Origin: an uncultured Lachnospiraceae bacterium | GTDB lineage: Bacteria; Bacillota; Clostridia; Lachnospirales; Lachnospiraceae | Direction of reading: 5' to 3' | Length of the DNA: 64,000 bases | NCBI GenBank assembly: GCA_910577275.1 | Contig: CAJTMW010000011.1 | Span: forward strand, 1 to 64,000 | The notes under the pieces: generated by a model | Databases searched by the model: none | What the model saw: only the letters and a program-made list of their open reading frames with translations | Told to the model about the DNA's origin: nothing | Part shown: positions 15,511 to 24,546 of the stretch, piece by piece | Layout: each line of letters opens with the position of its first letter | How positions within the stretch are numbered: position 1 is the first letter of the stretch | Position numbers and translations under genes: made by a program

Positions 15511-16305
15511 TTATCCCAAAGCTACGTCCAGAATCATCATAATCAGGAATCCCGCCATAACGCCCGCTGTCCCGAGATTGGAGTGGTCGCCCTGATTCGC
15601 TTCCGGTATCAGCTCTTCCACCACCACGTAAATCATTGCTCCCGCCGCAAAGGCAAGAAACCATGGCATATACGGGGAAATCCATGCGGCAATCAGCGTA
15701 ATGCCGACACCGAAAACCAGCTCCACCAGCCCGGACAGACTGCCCAAAAGAAAAGCCCGCCATCTGCTCATGCCTTCCTGCCTGAGAGGCAGCGAAATAG
15801 CGGCGCCCTCCGGGAAATTCTGTATCCCTATTCCCAACGCCAGCGCAAAGGCAACTGCAAAAAGAGAGGCGTCCTCCGGGTGCTGCGCCGCCATGGCAAA
15901 GGCAAGCCCTACCGCCATACCCTCGGGAATATTGTGAAGCGTCACCGCCAAAACCAGCAGGGTGGTTCTGTGGAAGGAATTTTTCATGCCCTCCGGTTTT
16001 TTTTCTCCCAGATGCAGATGGGGCATCACCAAATCCAGCAAAAACAAGAAAATCCCGCCCAAAACAAATCCCCCTGCCGCCGGAACCCATGCCGTCTTTC
16101 CCATCTTCTCCGCATCTTCTATTGCGGGCAAAAGCAATGACCACACAGACGCCGCCATCATTACCCCCGCCGCAAATCCCAGAAATATTCTCTGAACATT
16201 TTTGCCCATATCCTTCTTAAAAATGAACACCACGCTTGCGCCGACAGCGGTCATCAAAAACGTAAACCCTGTTCCCGCCGTGGCCCATCCGATTGCCTGA
16301 TTCAT
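15511..16305 (-). CDS. ZIP family divalent metal transporter
   Basis: 264 residues from the ATG at 16305 (GAGG six bases upstream). About eight membrane spans. The ZIP metal-binding motif HNIPEG is at 124-129 in span 4, with the paired QNFPEG in span 5. A His-containing cytoplasmic loop (MPHLHLGEKKPEG) lies between spans 3 and 4, and VVEELIPEA is near the end. It resembles ZupT/GufA-type importers of zinc or other divalent metals. Monocistronic, convergent with nothing nearby. Substrate cannot be told from sequence. Confidence 0.85.
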   Translation of the reverse strand: MNQAIGWATAGTGFTFLMTAVGASVVFIFKKDMGKNVQRIFLGFAAGVMMAASVWSLLLPAIEDAEKMGKTAWVPAAGGFVLGGIFLFLLDLVMPHLHLGEKKPEGMKNSFHRTTLLVLAVTLHNIPEGMAVGLAFAMAAQHPEDASLFAVAFALALGIGIQNFPEGAAISLPLRQEGMSRWRAFLLGSLSGLVELVFGVGITLIAAWISPYMPWFLAFAAGAMIYVVVEELIPEANQGDHSNLGTAGVMAGFLIMMILDVALG

Positions 16306-16476
16306 ATTTTCCTCTTTCCGCACCCTGCGGCATTTGAAGGTGCCGGGCGCTTAGCTCTATTTTATTAATATACAGTGGTTTTATTAGTGTGCCTGTTTTA
16401 CTCCCGGGAATACCCGTATTATCAATTTAAATGCGAAAAGAGAAAAATACGGACAGCATTTGCACACTCTTTCCGC

Positions 16477-17271
16477 CTACCAGGCAAAAATTTCTTCCGG
16501 TTTTTGGAATATCCCGTCCAGCCGCCGGATAAAGGGGACAATATCGCCAAAATCAAAAGCCCGATGGTCAAAAGCCAGACACATGGGAATATATTTACGA
16601 ATACCGATTTCCTTTTCTCCCATACTGCCTACGAAAACCCCCGGCTTTTCCTGTATAGCGGATATTCCTATTGCAAACACCTGCGGCGGCAGAATCTCCA
16701 AAAGCGCAACGGAGCCGCTCACCTGACAGATAGAGCCCAGATTTGACACGGTGACGCTCCCCTCCGCGACATCCTTGGGAAAAAATCCATCTTCAGCCAA
16801 AGCATCTGTTTTTCCCGTAACAGCCGCCTTAAGCAGAAGGTCAAAATCCGTTTTTTCCACCTTGCCATGCATATCCGCTATCTGGGATGAAATTTCCCGC
16901 AAGGTCTTTTCCTTCAAATCAAAGGCTGTCAGCGTAATCATTTTTCCGTCAGGCAAAAGCCATGGTATATCCACGCTAATCTCGTCAAGGATTTCCATCT
17001 TTCCGCTGGAATTTCCGGCTTCATAAGTCAGTCTGGCATTCAATGCCGGCGCTTTTTTCAGCCCCTCAACCACTGCCTTAAGCATAATTGTATTAATGCT
17101 TAAGCTTTCTTTCTCCTGCCTGAACTTCTCACGAAGCTCTAAAAATAAATGATAGAAGTCCGTGATATCGGGCTCGTAAATGAAAGAAACATGCGGTATC
17201 TCGTTCCATGCCTGTGTGGTTTTATAAGCCACCATTCTCCGCTGAACGTCCATTTCCCTGATATTACTCAT
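16477..17271 (-). CDS. Stand-alone 2-oxoacid dehydrogenase E2-type acyltransferase domain
   Basis: 264 residues from the ATG at 17271 with GGAGG upstream. It matches the catalytic domain of E2 acyltransferases: FIYEPDITDFYHLF, SINTIMLKAVVEGLKK, GSVTVSNLGSICQVSGSVAL, FAIGISAIQEKP, and CLAFDHRAFDFGD near the end. It lacks lipoyl and E1/E3-binding domains. The active-site motif, normally DHRxxDG, keeps His, Arg and Asp but replaces the Gly with Phe-Gly. Such short E2-like proteins occur in anaerobes without a dehydrogenase complex nearby, as here. It may transfer acyl groups from CoA to another partner. Confidence 0.7.
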   Translation of the reverse strand: MSNIREMDVQRRMVAYKTTQAWNEIPHVSFIYEPDITDFYHLFLELREKFRQEKESLSINTIMLKAVVEGLKKAPALNARLTYEAGNSSGKMEILDEISVDIPWLLPDGKMITLTAFDLKEKTLREISSQIADMHGKVEKTDFDLLLKAAVTGKTDALAEDGFFPKDVAEGSVTVSNLGSICQVSGSVALLEILPPQVFAIGISAIQEKPGVFVGSMGEKEIGIRKYIPMCLAFDHRAFDFGDIVPFIRRLDGIFQKPEEIFAW

Positions 17272-17448
17272 TTTCCTTCCTCCCTGCATTTCGCATGAAT
17301 CCTGTTAAAGAATGCAAAAGCCCTGCGGCAGTCGCCAGATGTGCATACAGGCACGCCCGTCTGGCTCGTTGCTCACAGGAATAAAAAACAAGGCAGAGAA
17401 CAGCCGCCGCCAGTGGCAAACTGTTCTCCGCCATATAAATAACACTTG

Positions 17449-18480
17449 TTATCTCTGTACTCTCCCCGACGCATCTCCGCCCGCCAGAGTCTCAACTTCC
17501 TTCCGTGACACCAGATTGAAGTCGCCCGGAATGGTATGCTTAAGCGCAGACGCCGCAACGCCGAATTCCAGGGCGGATTTAAAATCCTTGCCGTCCACCA
17601 GACCGCAGATTACGCCGCCTGCAAAGGAATCGCCACCGCCTACGCGGTCCACGATGGGATGGATGCTGTATTCCTTTGAATGGTAAAATTCCTTCGTATC
17701 TCTGGAATAAATGCAGGCCGACCATCCGTTGTCGGAGGCGGAATGGCTTACACGCAGAGAAGATACGCAGTATTCAAAATTGAATTTCTCTACCATCTGT
17801 TCAAAAATCGACTTGTATCCCGCAAGTTCAAGCTCGCCGCTGGTAACGTCCGTCTCTCCCGGCTTAAAGCCAAGCACCAGCTCCGCATCCTCCTCGTTTC
17901 CGATACAGACGTCCACATATTTCATCAGGTTTGTCATAACCTTCTGAGCCTTCTCGGAGGTCCACAGCTTCTTGCGGAAATTCAGGTCAACGGATACCTT
18001 CACGCCATGCTTTTTGGCAGCGATAAGAGCCTTCTCTGTAAGGAGCGCCGCGCTGTCGGATACCGCCGGTGTAATTCCTGTAAAGTGGAACCAGTCGGCT
18101 CCCTCAAAAATCGCGTCAAAATCAAAATCCGCTTCCGTTGCCGTGGAAATAGACGAATGCGCCCTGTCGTAAACCACCTTTGAAGGTCTCATGGCGGAGC
18201 CTGTTTCCAGATAGTAAATGCCAAGTCTCTCGCCGCATTTTGCAATGTGTCCCGTGGCCACATTGTATTTCCGAAGCGCCGCAACTGCGCACTCACCGAT
18301 TTCATTGTCGGGAACCGCGGTTACGAATTCCGCGTCGTGGCCGTAATTCGCCAGCGAAACGGCAACGTTTGCTTCTCCCCCTCCGTAATTGATATCAAAC
18401 TCGTCAGCCTGAATAAATTTTTCATTATTGGGCGTGGATAATCTGAGCATTATCTCGCCCATGGTAATAACTTTTGCCAT
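17449..18480 (-). CDS. kdgK: 2-keto-3-deoxygluconate kinase (PfkB family)
   Basis: 343 residues. PfkB/ribokinase fold: VITMGEIMLRLSTPNNEKF at the start, the INYGGGEANVAVSLANYG signature, KVSVDLNFRKKLW, and the C-terminal signature DRVGGGDSFAGGVI with the catalytic Asp. It phosphorylates KDG to KDPG with ATP. Last gene of the kduI-kduD-rpiB-like-eda-kdgK run, 37 bp after eda. The combination with KDPG aldolase next door makes the KDG kinase call strong among PfkB proteins. Confidence 0.9.
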   Translation of the reverse strand: MAKVITMGEIMLRLSTPNNEKFIQADEFDINYGGGEANVAVSLANYGHDAEFVTAVPDNEIGECAVAALRKYNVATGHIAKCGERLGIYYLETGSAMRPSKVVYDRAHSSISTATEADFDFDAIFEGADWFHFTGITPAVSDSAALLTEKALIAAKKHGVKVSVDLNFRKKLWTSEKAQKVMTNLMKYVDVCIGNEEDAELVLGFKPGETDVTSGELELAGYKSIFEQMVEKFNFEYCVSSLRVSHSASDNGWSACIYSRDTKEFYHSKEYSIHPIVDRVGGGDSFAGGVICGLVDGKDFKSALEFGVAASALKHTIPGDFNLVSRKEVETLAGGDASGRVQR

Positions 18481-18517
18481 TTTTCTCCATTCCTTCTCTT
18501 ATATATTAAATCCAGAT

Positions 18518-19483
18518 TTATTTTTGTACAAGATGAACCGCAAAGCCCCCGATTTCCTCTTTCAGATAAATGGCTTTCAGATTGCCCTTATCGTCTTTCT
18601 TTGCAGATTCCTCGTTAAACTCAACGCCGAGCACCGTGGAAAGATAGTTGACCGCTCTTTCAATATAATTTGTGCGAACCGCAATGTGTCCGTTCTTTCC
18701 AAGATAAGGGCTCTTCATAACCTCCAGAACCTTTCCTGTGAAGACGGAACTGTTGCCTGCATTTACGGGCATACCGAAAATAAAGGCAAATCTGTTTGCC
18801 GCTTTTAACGCTTCCTCTTCGTTTTCCGCATTGATGCCGACGTGAGCCAGTTCAAATCCAAGCATGGTCTGAACCGCTTCTCTTGTGAGCTGTTCAATCT
18901 TGTCCCACTCCCCTGCGTTAATCAAATCTCCGGGAACCATCCAGGAACCGCCGCATGCGATAATCTTGTTAAAATCAAGATAAGAGGTTAAATTCTTTGC
19001 GTTAACGCCGCCTGTGGGCATAAACTTCATATTTACATAAGGAGCCGCCATCGCCTTGATTTTTGCCAGCCCGCCCGACTGTTCCGCCGGGAAGAACTTC
19101 ACGACCTCAAGACCTAATTCAATGGCCTGCTCGATATCGCTGGGGCTTGACGTACCGGGTGTAATCGGTACGTTCTTTTCAATACAGTATTTTACCGTCC
19201 TGGGATTAAGGCCGGGGCTTACGATAAACTTTGCGCCCGCCGCTACCGCCGCGTCCACCTGAGCCGCATTTAAAACAGTGCCTGCGCCCACGCACATATC
19301 CGGAAAGTTTTCCGTCATAATTTTGATTGCCTCCGCGGCTGCGTCCGTACGGAATGTCACCTCCGCACAGGGAAGTCCGCCTGCGCAGAGAGCCTTTGCC
19401 AGAGGAAGCGCATCCTCCGCCCTGTCAATCTTCACCACCGGAACAATACCGATTTTTTTGATTTGTTCTAATACTGGTTCCAT
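18518..19483 (-). CDS. eda: KDPG/KHG aldolase with C-terminal VOC-like domain
   Basis: 321 residues from the ATG at 19483 (GGAGG eight bases upstream). Residues 1-205 are the class I KDPG aldolase: CAEVTFRTDAAAEAI, CVGAGTVLNAAQVDAAVAAG, FIVSPGLNPRTVKYC with the Schiff-base Lys-containing VVKFFPAEQSGG, and MKFMPTGGVNAKN. The last 115 residues (FELAHVGINAENEEEALKAA, GKNGHIAVRTNYIERAVNYL, GGFAVHLVQK) look like one glyoxalase/VOC module, which I know as an extension in Lachnospiraceae aldolases. It cleaves KDPG to pyruvate and glyceraldehyde-3-phosphate. The open frame upstream of 19483 is a DNA repeat, not protein. Confidence 0.88.
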   Translation of the reverse strand: MEPVLEQIKKIGIVPVVKIDRAEDALPLAKALCAGGLPCAEVTFRTDAAAEAIKIMTENFPDMCVGAGTVLNAAQVDAAVAAGAKFIVSPGLNPRTVKYCIEKNVPITPGTSSPSDIEQAIELGLEVVKFFPAEQSGGLAKIKAMAAPYVNMKFMPTGGVNAKNLTSYLDFNKIIACGGSWMVPGDLINAGEWDKIEQLTREAVQTMLGFELAHVGINAENEEEALKAANRFAFIFGMPVNAGNSSVFTGKVLEVMKSPYLGKNGHIAVRTNYIERAVNYLSTVLGVEFNEESAKKDDKGNLKAIYLKEEIGGFAVHLVQK

Positions 19484-19495
19484 AAAAAATACCTC

Positions 19496-19711
19496 CATTC
19501 CAGTTCCGCTTCTGCCCTTCCAACACACCTTTACTAAATCAATTTCCGGCCGCATAAAGCTGCGTCCATAAATTGCTTTGTGCGTTGTCCGGGCTTCCGC
19601 TGTCATTCCAGTTCCGCTTCTGCCCTTCCAACACACTTCTACTAAATCAATTTCCGGCCGCGTAAAGCTGCGTCCATAAATTGCTTTGTGCGTTGTCCGG
19701 GCTTTTGCTGT
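19496..19711. repeat. 108-bp direct repeat between eda and the rpiB-like gene
   Basis: Two almost identical 108-bp copies, 19496-19603 and 19604-19711, differ at only a few positions. Being in frame, they extend the eda reading frame artificially, but the eda ribosome site lies after them. They fill the whole intergenic space, so they may carry an RNA processing site or regulator site, or be a recent duplication. Confidence 0.85.
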
Positions 19712-19725
19712 CACATTATATAGTT

Positions 19726-20367
19726 TTACGCTCCCAAAATCTCTCTTACGCACTCTGCAATTTTGTCGCATTTGCAGTTGGCAAAAAAGTATTCCTGAAA
19801 CTTATCCCCTGATAATGCGCCCTTCACAAGCTCGCCGTCGAGATTTTTAAGAATCGTCACAATATCAGTATGTGTGACTTCCTTGACTTTGTCAAGAATC
19901 TTCTTATTTCTTTGCTCCGGCTCCACTCTCTCCCTGGGGTATCCGCCGCCGCCCGGCGCGCAGAACAACTTTTCAAAAATATATTCCAGATTTAATTCTC
20001 CGCCCCATCCGAAATTTTCCGCAAAAGGAAGGGCAATACAGTTTCCGTCGTTTACCTGTGAAAACAGATAAGCATCTAAAGGGGAGGTGATATGGCCGCA
20101 GAGCACCTTCGGGAAGGAGTTGCATGCCAGCATGGCGCCCTCGCCGGTTCCGCAGCCGGTAATCACATAGTCCGCCGCGCCGGAATTCAAAAGAACCGCC
20201 GCCAGAATCCCGTTCTGCACATAGGTAAGCTGATGAGCGTCCTCCGCGGAATACATTCCGTAGTTAAATACCTCATGCCCCATGGGCTCTACTACCTTTT
20301 TCAGGGTGGCGCAAATCAATTCGTTCTTTGCCGCCTGACTGTTTTCGTTAATCAATGCTATCTTCAT
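19726..20367 (-). CDS. RpiB/LacA/LacB-family sugar-phosphate isomerase-like protein
   Basis: 213 residues. The N-terminal 140 match RpiB: MKIALINENSQAAKNELI, the TGCGTGEGAMLACNSFPKV active-site segment with Cys, and CGHITSPLDAYL. A C-terminal extension (about 150-213) is unusual. It sits within the uronate operon, so it probably isomerises a pathway intermediate such as a ketouronate or its phosphate. RpiB-like genes often accompany kduI/kduD in Lachnospiraceae. Precise substrate unknown. Confidence 0.75.
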   Translation of the reverse strand: MKIALINENSQAAKNELICATLKKVVEPMGHEVFNYGMYSAEDAHQLTYVQNGILAAVLLNSGAADYVITGCGTGEGAMLACNSFPKVLCGHITSPLDAYLFSQVNDGNCIALPFAENFGWGGELNLEYIFEKLFCAPGGGGYPRERVEPEQRNKKILDKVKEVTHTDIVTILKNLDGELVKGALSGDKFQEYFFANCKCDKIAECVREILGA

Positions 20368-20476
20368 TATAAAATCCGCCTTTCTGTGTATATTCCTTCT
20401 GCTTCGGCCTTACGGCCTGTCGCCGCAGGCGGCAGTCCGCTTTGCCGGTACTTGCCGCCGCGGCCGGAAAGCCAAT

Positions 20477-21283
20477 TTAACCCGGCTGTTTTCCGATGTA
20501 AGCCAGAATACCGCCGTCCACATAAAGCACATGGCCGTTTACAAAATCGGAAGCCTCCGATGCCAGAAATACTGCCGGTCCCTGTAAATCTTCCGCATTC
20601 CCCCAGCGGGCTGCCGGCGTCTTTGCAATGATAAACTGGTCAAAGGGATGTCTGCTTCCGTCAGGCTGAATCTCGCGCAGAGGCGCTGTCTGAGGAGTTG
20701 CAATGTAGCCGGGTCCAATGCCGTTACACTGAATGTTGAACTCGCCGTATTCAGAAGCAATGTTTTTGGTCAGCATCTTAAGACCGCCCTTGGCAGCCGC
20801 ATAAGCGGAAACTGTCTCGCGTCCAAGCTCGCTCATCATGGAACAGATGTTAATAATCTTTCCGCCGCCCTTCTTTATCATGCTGGGGATGACAGCCTTG
20901 GACACGATAAAGGGCGCGTTCAAATCCACGTCGATTACCTGACGGAACTGGTCGGCGCTCATCTCGCACATGGGGATTCTCTTGATAATTCCCGCATTAT
21001 TTACAAGAATATCAATCACTCCCACTTCCTTTTCAATCTGAGCCACCATAGCCTGTACCTGTTCTTCGTTTGTAACGTCGCATACATAGCCGTGAGCCTT
21101 GATGCCTTTTTCCTCATAGGAAGCAAGACCCTTGTCCACCAGCTCCTGCTTGATATCGTTAAATACGATGGTTGCGCCCGCCTCGGCATATGCGGTTGCA
21201 ATTGCAAAACCAATTCCGTAGGATGCTCCCGTTACCAGCGCTACTTTGCCTTCCAGTGAAAATTTCTTTGTAAATTCGCTCAT
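20477..21283 (-). CDS. kduD: 2-dehydro-3-deoxy-D-gluconate 5-dehydrogenase (SDR family)
   Basis: 268 residues. Classical short-chain dehydrogenase: TGASYGIG nucleotide motif (about 18-25), NNAG near 92-95, catalytic Ser in ICSMMSE and YAAAKGG (Tyr-x3-Lys). It reduces 3-deoxy-D-glycero-2,5-hexodiulosonate to 2-keto-3-deoxygluconate. Placed directly between kduI and the aldolase/kinase genes, which favours KduD over gluconate 5-dehydrogenase, its closest look-alike. Start has a purine-rich site upstream. Confidence 0.85.
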   Translation of the reverse strand: MSEFTKKFSLEGKVALVTGASYGIGFAIATAYAEAGATIVFNDIKQELVDKGLASYEEKGIKAHGYVCDVTNEEQVQAMVAQIEKEVGVIDILVNNAGIIKRIPMCEMSADQFRQVIDVDLNAPFIVSKAVIPSMIKKGGGKIINICSMMSELGRETVSAYAAAKGGLKMLTKNIASEYGEFNIQCNGIGPGYIATPQTAPLREIQPDGSRHPFDQFIIAKTPAARWGNAEDLQGPAVFLASEASDFVNGHVLYVDGGILAYIGKQPG

Positions 21284-21463
21284 TGTTTTTCTCCTTTTCC
21301 TTTTTTATTCCCGCGAGCAATGAGTCAAGCGGATGCGGAGCATCCATTTGACGAATGCCGCGAGGCTTATCTGTTCTTCGAAGAAGAGCAGATGCCGCCC
21401 CGGCGAGGGGTCAATACCCCGTCAGCTTGCTGCGGGGTCTTTGACTTTTTGACTGCCGCCAGT

Positions 21464-22324
21464 TTACATCAAATCTTTCATTGCCACATGGTCCATATCG
21501 TCGAAATCCTGATTTTCCCCGACCATACCCCAGATAAAGGTGTATGCTCTTGAACCGCTTCCCGCGTGAATGGACCAGCTCGGTGAAATCACCGCTTCCT
21601 CGTTCCTCATAACAATATGTCTTGTTTCCGTGGGCTCTCCCATATAGTGCATGACAAAGGCGTCCTCGGGCATCTCGAAGTACAGATAAACCTCCATCCG
21701 TCTGTCGTGGGTGTGGCACGGCATTGTGTTCCAGACACTTCCCGGCTCTAACTTTGTCATTCCCATCACCAGCTGGCAGCTTTCCACCTGTCCCGGCAGA
21801 ATGTATTTGCAGATGGTGCGGTGGTTTGCATCCTCCAAAGAGCCCAGCTCCACCTTATTTTCGTTCTTAACGATGACTACGCCCTCCTCCGGCGCCCCCT
21901 CGGGCTTAATCAGAACCGTGGGGTAGGTGGTGTGGGCCGGCGCGCTGTTGATATAAAATTTGGCAGGTGTCCCCGCGTCCGCGCTCTCAAAAACGATGTC
22001 CTTTGCGCCCATGCCGATATACATGCCTTCCTTGAAGCCAACCTCGTATTTCTTACCGTCTACCGTGACAGAGCCGGCGCCGCCGATATTAATCACTCCC
22101 ATTTCCCTTCTCTGCAGAAAATACTCCGCGCGCAGCTCCTCACCCGCCGTCAGAGTAAGCGGCTCTGTCGGCACCGCCGCCCCCGTAATGATTCTGTCAA
22201 TGTGGCTGTACACCAGTTTGATTTCCCCCGGCACGAACAGATTCTGAATCAGGAATTCTTCCCTCAATCTTTCTGTCGTGTAATGCTTCACGTCTCTCGG
22301 TGAAGCCGCTGTTCTCAGCTCCAT
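21464..22324 (-). CDS. kduI: 5-dehydro-4-deoxy-D-glucuronate isomerase
   Basis: 286 residues from the ATG at 22324 (AAGGATGG upstream). Cupin-fold isomerase. MELRTAASPRDVKHYTTERL opens the protein as in known KduI. The zinc site is PCHTHDRRMEVYLYF (two His and one Glu), with the fourth ligand His in WSIHAGSG near the end. It converts 4-deoxy-L-threo-5-hexosulose uronate, the product of pectin lyases, to the substrate of KduD. First gene of the operon, divergent from an AraC regulator. Confidence 0.93.
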   Translation of the reverse strand: MELRTAASPRDVKHYTTERLREEFLIQNLFVPGEIKLVYSHIDRIITGAAVPTEPLTLTAGEELRAEYFLQRREMGVINIGGAGSVTVDGKKYEVGFKEGMYIGMGAKDIVFESADAGTPAKFYINSAPAHTTYPTVLIKPEGAPEEGVVIVKNENKVELGSLEDANHRTICKYILPGQVESCQLVMGMTKLEPGSVWNTMPCHTHDRRMEVYLYFEMPEDAFVMHYMGEPTETRHIVMRNEEAVISPSWSIHAGSGSRAYTFIWGMVGENQDFDDMDHVAMKDLM

Positions 22325-22389
22325 ATCACCCATCCTTTCTCCAGATAAAATACCTTCTGGCATTGCTAAATATTACCTTTACAATGATA

Positions 22390-22418
22390 AGTATACATTA
22401 AAAAATTGTCTATGTCCT
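22390..22418 (-). promoter_or_regulatory. Candidate kduI operon promoter
   Basis: Minus strand AGGACA (22418-22413), a 17-bp spacer and TATACT (22395-22390) preceded by TG, an extended -10. It lies about 65 bp upstream of kduI. Confidence 0.5.
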
Positions 22419-22447
22419 TTCAAATATTTCTATAAACATTGCAAATT

Positions 22448-22476
22448 TTGAACTTTTAACATATAATTTGTATAAG
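22448..22476 (+). promoter_or_regulatory. Promoter of the divergent araC-type regulator
   Basis: TTGAAC (22448-22453), exactly 17 bp, then TATAAG (22471-22476), about 78 bp before the regulator start. The regulator and kduI promoters are 30 bp apart back to back, so a single AraC-type site could control both. Confidence 0.6.
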
Positions 22477-22553
22477 CTTCAAACTGCTTCGGCAGAGGAA
22501 CAAATTTATCCTCACAGACGTAACGTATGGAACGGACATAAAGGAGATAACAA

Positions 22554-23411
22554 ATGAACGAACTACTTTCCTGCCAGCAGGCCATGGAAAACTGCATGGC
22601 AACCCAGACCTTTGCCATCGCCCATTTATATAAGGAAGAAAAAACCATGGACATGCACATCCATGACTGCCATGAAATTTATTATTCCATTTCCGGCGGA
22701 AAACAATTTCTCATTGACAACAAAATCTACACCATCGAGCCCGGTGATATTTTCATTATCAATCAATATGAGAGCCATAAAATCACTCAGGTGGATAAAA
22801 TGGTCCACGAGCGGATTGTGCTTTCCATCCACCCGGAATACACCAGACGTCTTTCCACGGCGCAGACGGATTTAGACGCATGCTTTTCAGACAGGGCGGA
22901 GGGATTCAGCCACAGAATCCCGTTAAACAAAGAACAGCAGAATCGCTTTTTATACTATATCAGTAAAATTACGGACGCCGGAGGATACGGTCAGGACCTT
23001 GTGGAGCAGACCGCCTTTACGGAGCTTCTGCTGCTGATTAACGGAGCCGTCCGCACCATCCATCTGCCGGAGACCGCTGAAAGCCGCACCTATAACCATC
23101 AGGTGGACGATATTCTTGCCTATATCAATTTGAATATCGCCTTCCCGATTACCATTGAGCAGCTTTCAGGTGAATTTTTCTTAAGCGAATCCTATATCTG
23201 CCGGATTTTCAAATCGGCCACCGGTACCACCATCAACAAATACATCAGCGCCCGCCGAATCAGCATCGCCAAATCCCTCCTGCGGGACGGCGCCAGCGTC
23301 ACCGAAGCCTATGAAAAAAGCGGATTTTCGGATTACAGCAACTTTTTCAAAACCTTCACAAAGGCCGTGGGTATTTCGCCCAAAAAATATGCCCAGTGCA
23401 GTGTCAGCTGA
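22554..23411 (+). CDS. AraC-family regulator, probable uronate pathway activator
   Basis: 285 residues, start with AAGGAG. The N-terminal cupin sensor (about 20-110; MHIHDCHEIYYSISGGKQFL, IEPGDIFIINQYESH) is followed by a C-terminal double helix-turn-helix (about 180-283) with ISARRISIAKSLL, FSDYSNFFKTFTKAVGISP and KYAQ. Divergent from kduI with overlapping promoter space, so I infer it controls the kdu-kdg operon in response to a pathway sugar. Confidence 0.88.
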   Translation: MNELLSCQQAMENCMATQTFAIAHLYKEEKTMDMHIHDCHEIYYSISGGKQFLIDNKIYTIEPGDIFIINQYESHKITQVDKMVHERIVLSIHPEYTRRLSTAQTDLDACFSDRAEGFSHRIPLNKEQQNRFLYYISKITDAGGYGQDLVEQTAFTELLLLINGAVRTIHLPETAESRTYNHQVDDILAYINLNIAFPITIEQLSGEFFLSESYICRIFKSATGTTINKYISARRISIAKSLLRDGASVTEAYEKSGFSDYSNFFKTFTKAVGISPKKYAQCSVS

Positions 23412-23419
23412 CATTGCAC
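23396..23419. terminator. Hairpin at the end of the AraC gene
   Basis: gtgcagtgtcag pairs with ctgacattgcac (one G-T pair) with no loop bases left over. It spans the araC stop and is followed by a GC-rich and then T-containing stretch (cgggccgttgttt). It may end transcription from either side, since the next gene is convergent. Confidence 0.4.
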
Positions 23420-23471
23420 CGGGCCGTTGTTTAATAAGGATATCCGCTATTTGCACAAATCCGCAAATTTC

Positions 23472-24257
23472 TCAGAATCCATAATCAAAAATTCCGCCTG
23501 ATGTGTAGGCATTGTTATAAAGTCCGTTGTAGTTATAAGTGTCCGCTTTAGTGGCTTCCACATTGGCCGTATGGTCGAGCATGGTCGCCTGTGCGGAAAT
23601 CCTGTCGGCGTAGGATGCGTTTCCGCTAAACAGCGTCTTTACCGTATTCATATCCGCCGCCTTGAATGCCTTTTCGTCAATGGAAAGAGTCTTGTTCTCG
23701 TTGATGGAAATTCCAACTTTGGCAAGCAGATTTTCATTGGCGCTTGTGGCTCCTGTCATGGACTTTACTCTGTTCTGGATACTGGTGGACTCTGCGGAGC
23801 CTGCCTGCTTGATTACAGAGTTGTAATCGTCCACAAAATTGGAAACAGCCTTATAAATCGCATTGGTATCATATCCTTTGGTTGTGGATGTAACGCCGTT
23901 TTCATCTTTGGTCTCGATATCAACCTTATTAAATACAGACTTGCTTCCCTTTGCCGTTAAAGCATCCGCGGATTTCTTAAGTCCCTCAGCCGCGCTCTCG
24001 ATAGAGGACAGGGTCTTTGCGGAATCCTTTGCCGCCGCCGTCGTCCTCTGGTTCTTCTGCTCTGCTATGGAGGATACTTCTTTGGTTGAACGGTGGCTTG
24101 GGCTGTAATATGCTTTCATCAGCTTGCCATAGCTGCCGTTCTTGATGCTTGCATAGTCTGAAAGGAAATTCAGACTTGCAGAATTGCCGCCTGTCATGCT
24201 CTGAAACAGATAAGAATAATCCGGTTTTAAATTACTTACATTAATACCTATTCCCAT
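23472..24257 (-). CDS. FliD-like flagellar hook-associated protein (short)
   Basis: 261 residues from the ATG at 24257 with AAAGGAG nine bases upstream. The C-terminal part resembles the FliD cap protein C-domain: ESTSIQNRVKSMTGATSANE, LAKVGISINENKTLSIDEKAF, VKTLFSGNASYADRISAQA. It is much shorter than a full FliD (450+ residues) and lacks its N-terminal coiled coil. The middle contains a Ser/Lys-rich helical segment. It stands alone, away from flagellar genes. Such orphan short FliD-like proteins occur in Lachnospiraceae; the role is unknown. Confidence 0.55.
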   Translation of the reverse strand: MGIGINVSNLKPDYSYLFQSMTGGNSASLNFLSDYASIKNGSYGKLMKAYYSPSHRSTKEVSSIAEQKNQRTTAAAKDSAKTLSSIESAAEGLKKSADALTAKGSKSVFNKVDIETKDENGVTSTTKGYDTNAIYKAVSNFVDDYNSVIKQAGSAESTSIQNRVKSMTGATSANENLLAKVGISINENKTLSIDEKAFKAADMNTVKTLFSGNASYADRISAQATMLDHTANVEATKADTYNYNGLYNNAYTSGGIFDYGF

Positions 24258-24546
24258 AATCTTCACTCCTTTGATAATGAACATCCTGATATTTATGTTC
24301 CGCCGCCTGTCCGCAGCGCTTCCCGCGGACAATTACGACCGTGGAACCTCCGTGTTCCACATAATCTCCTGATTAGTTTATCGTCAGGAATACTCTTATA
24401 GTTAAGGTTATTGTAGCATTTTGGAAGTAAATTTTCAAGAGCCGTGAAAAACATTTCATTACATCTATGTGACATTTCGTCCATTGACTTTTCTCCTGCA
24501 AAATGATAGCTTTTTTTTACAACGATAATACAAAAGGAGCACTCTT

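Noticed and set aside
19484..19771. N-terminal extension of the aldolase made of two 36-residue repeats
   Set aside because: It is encoded by a DNA duplication upstream of the true ribosome site and ATG at 19483.
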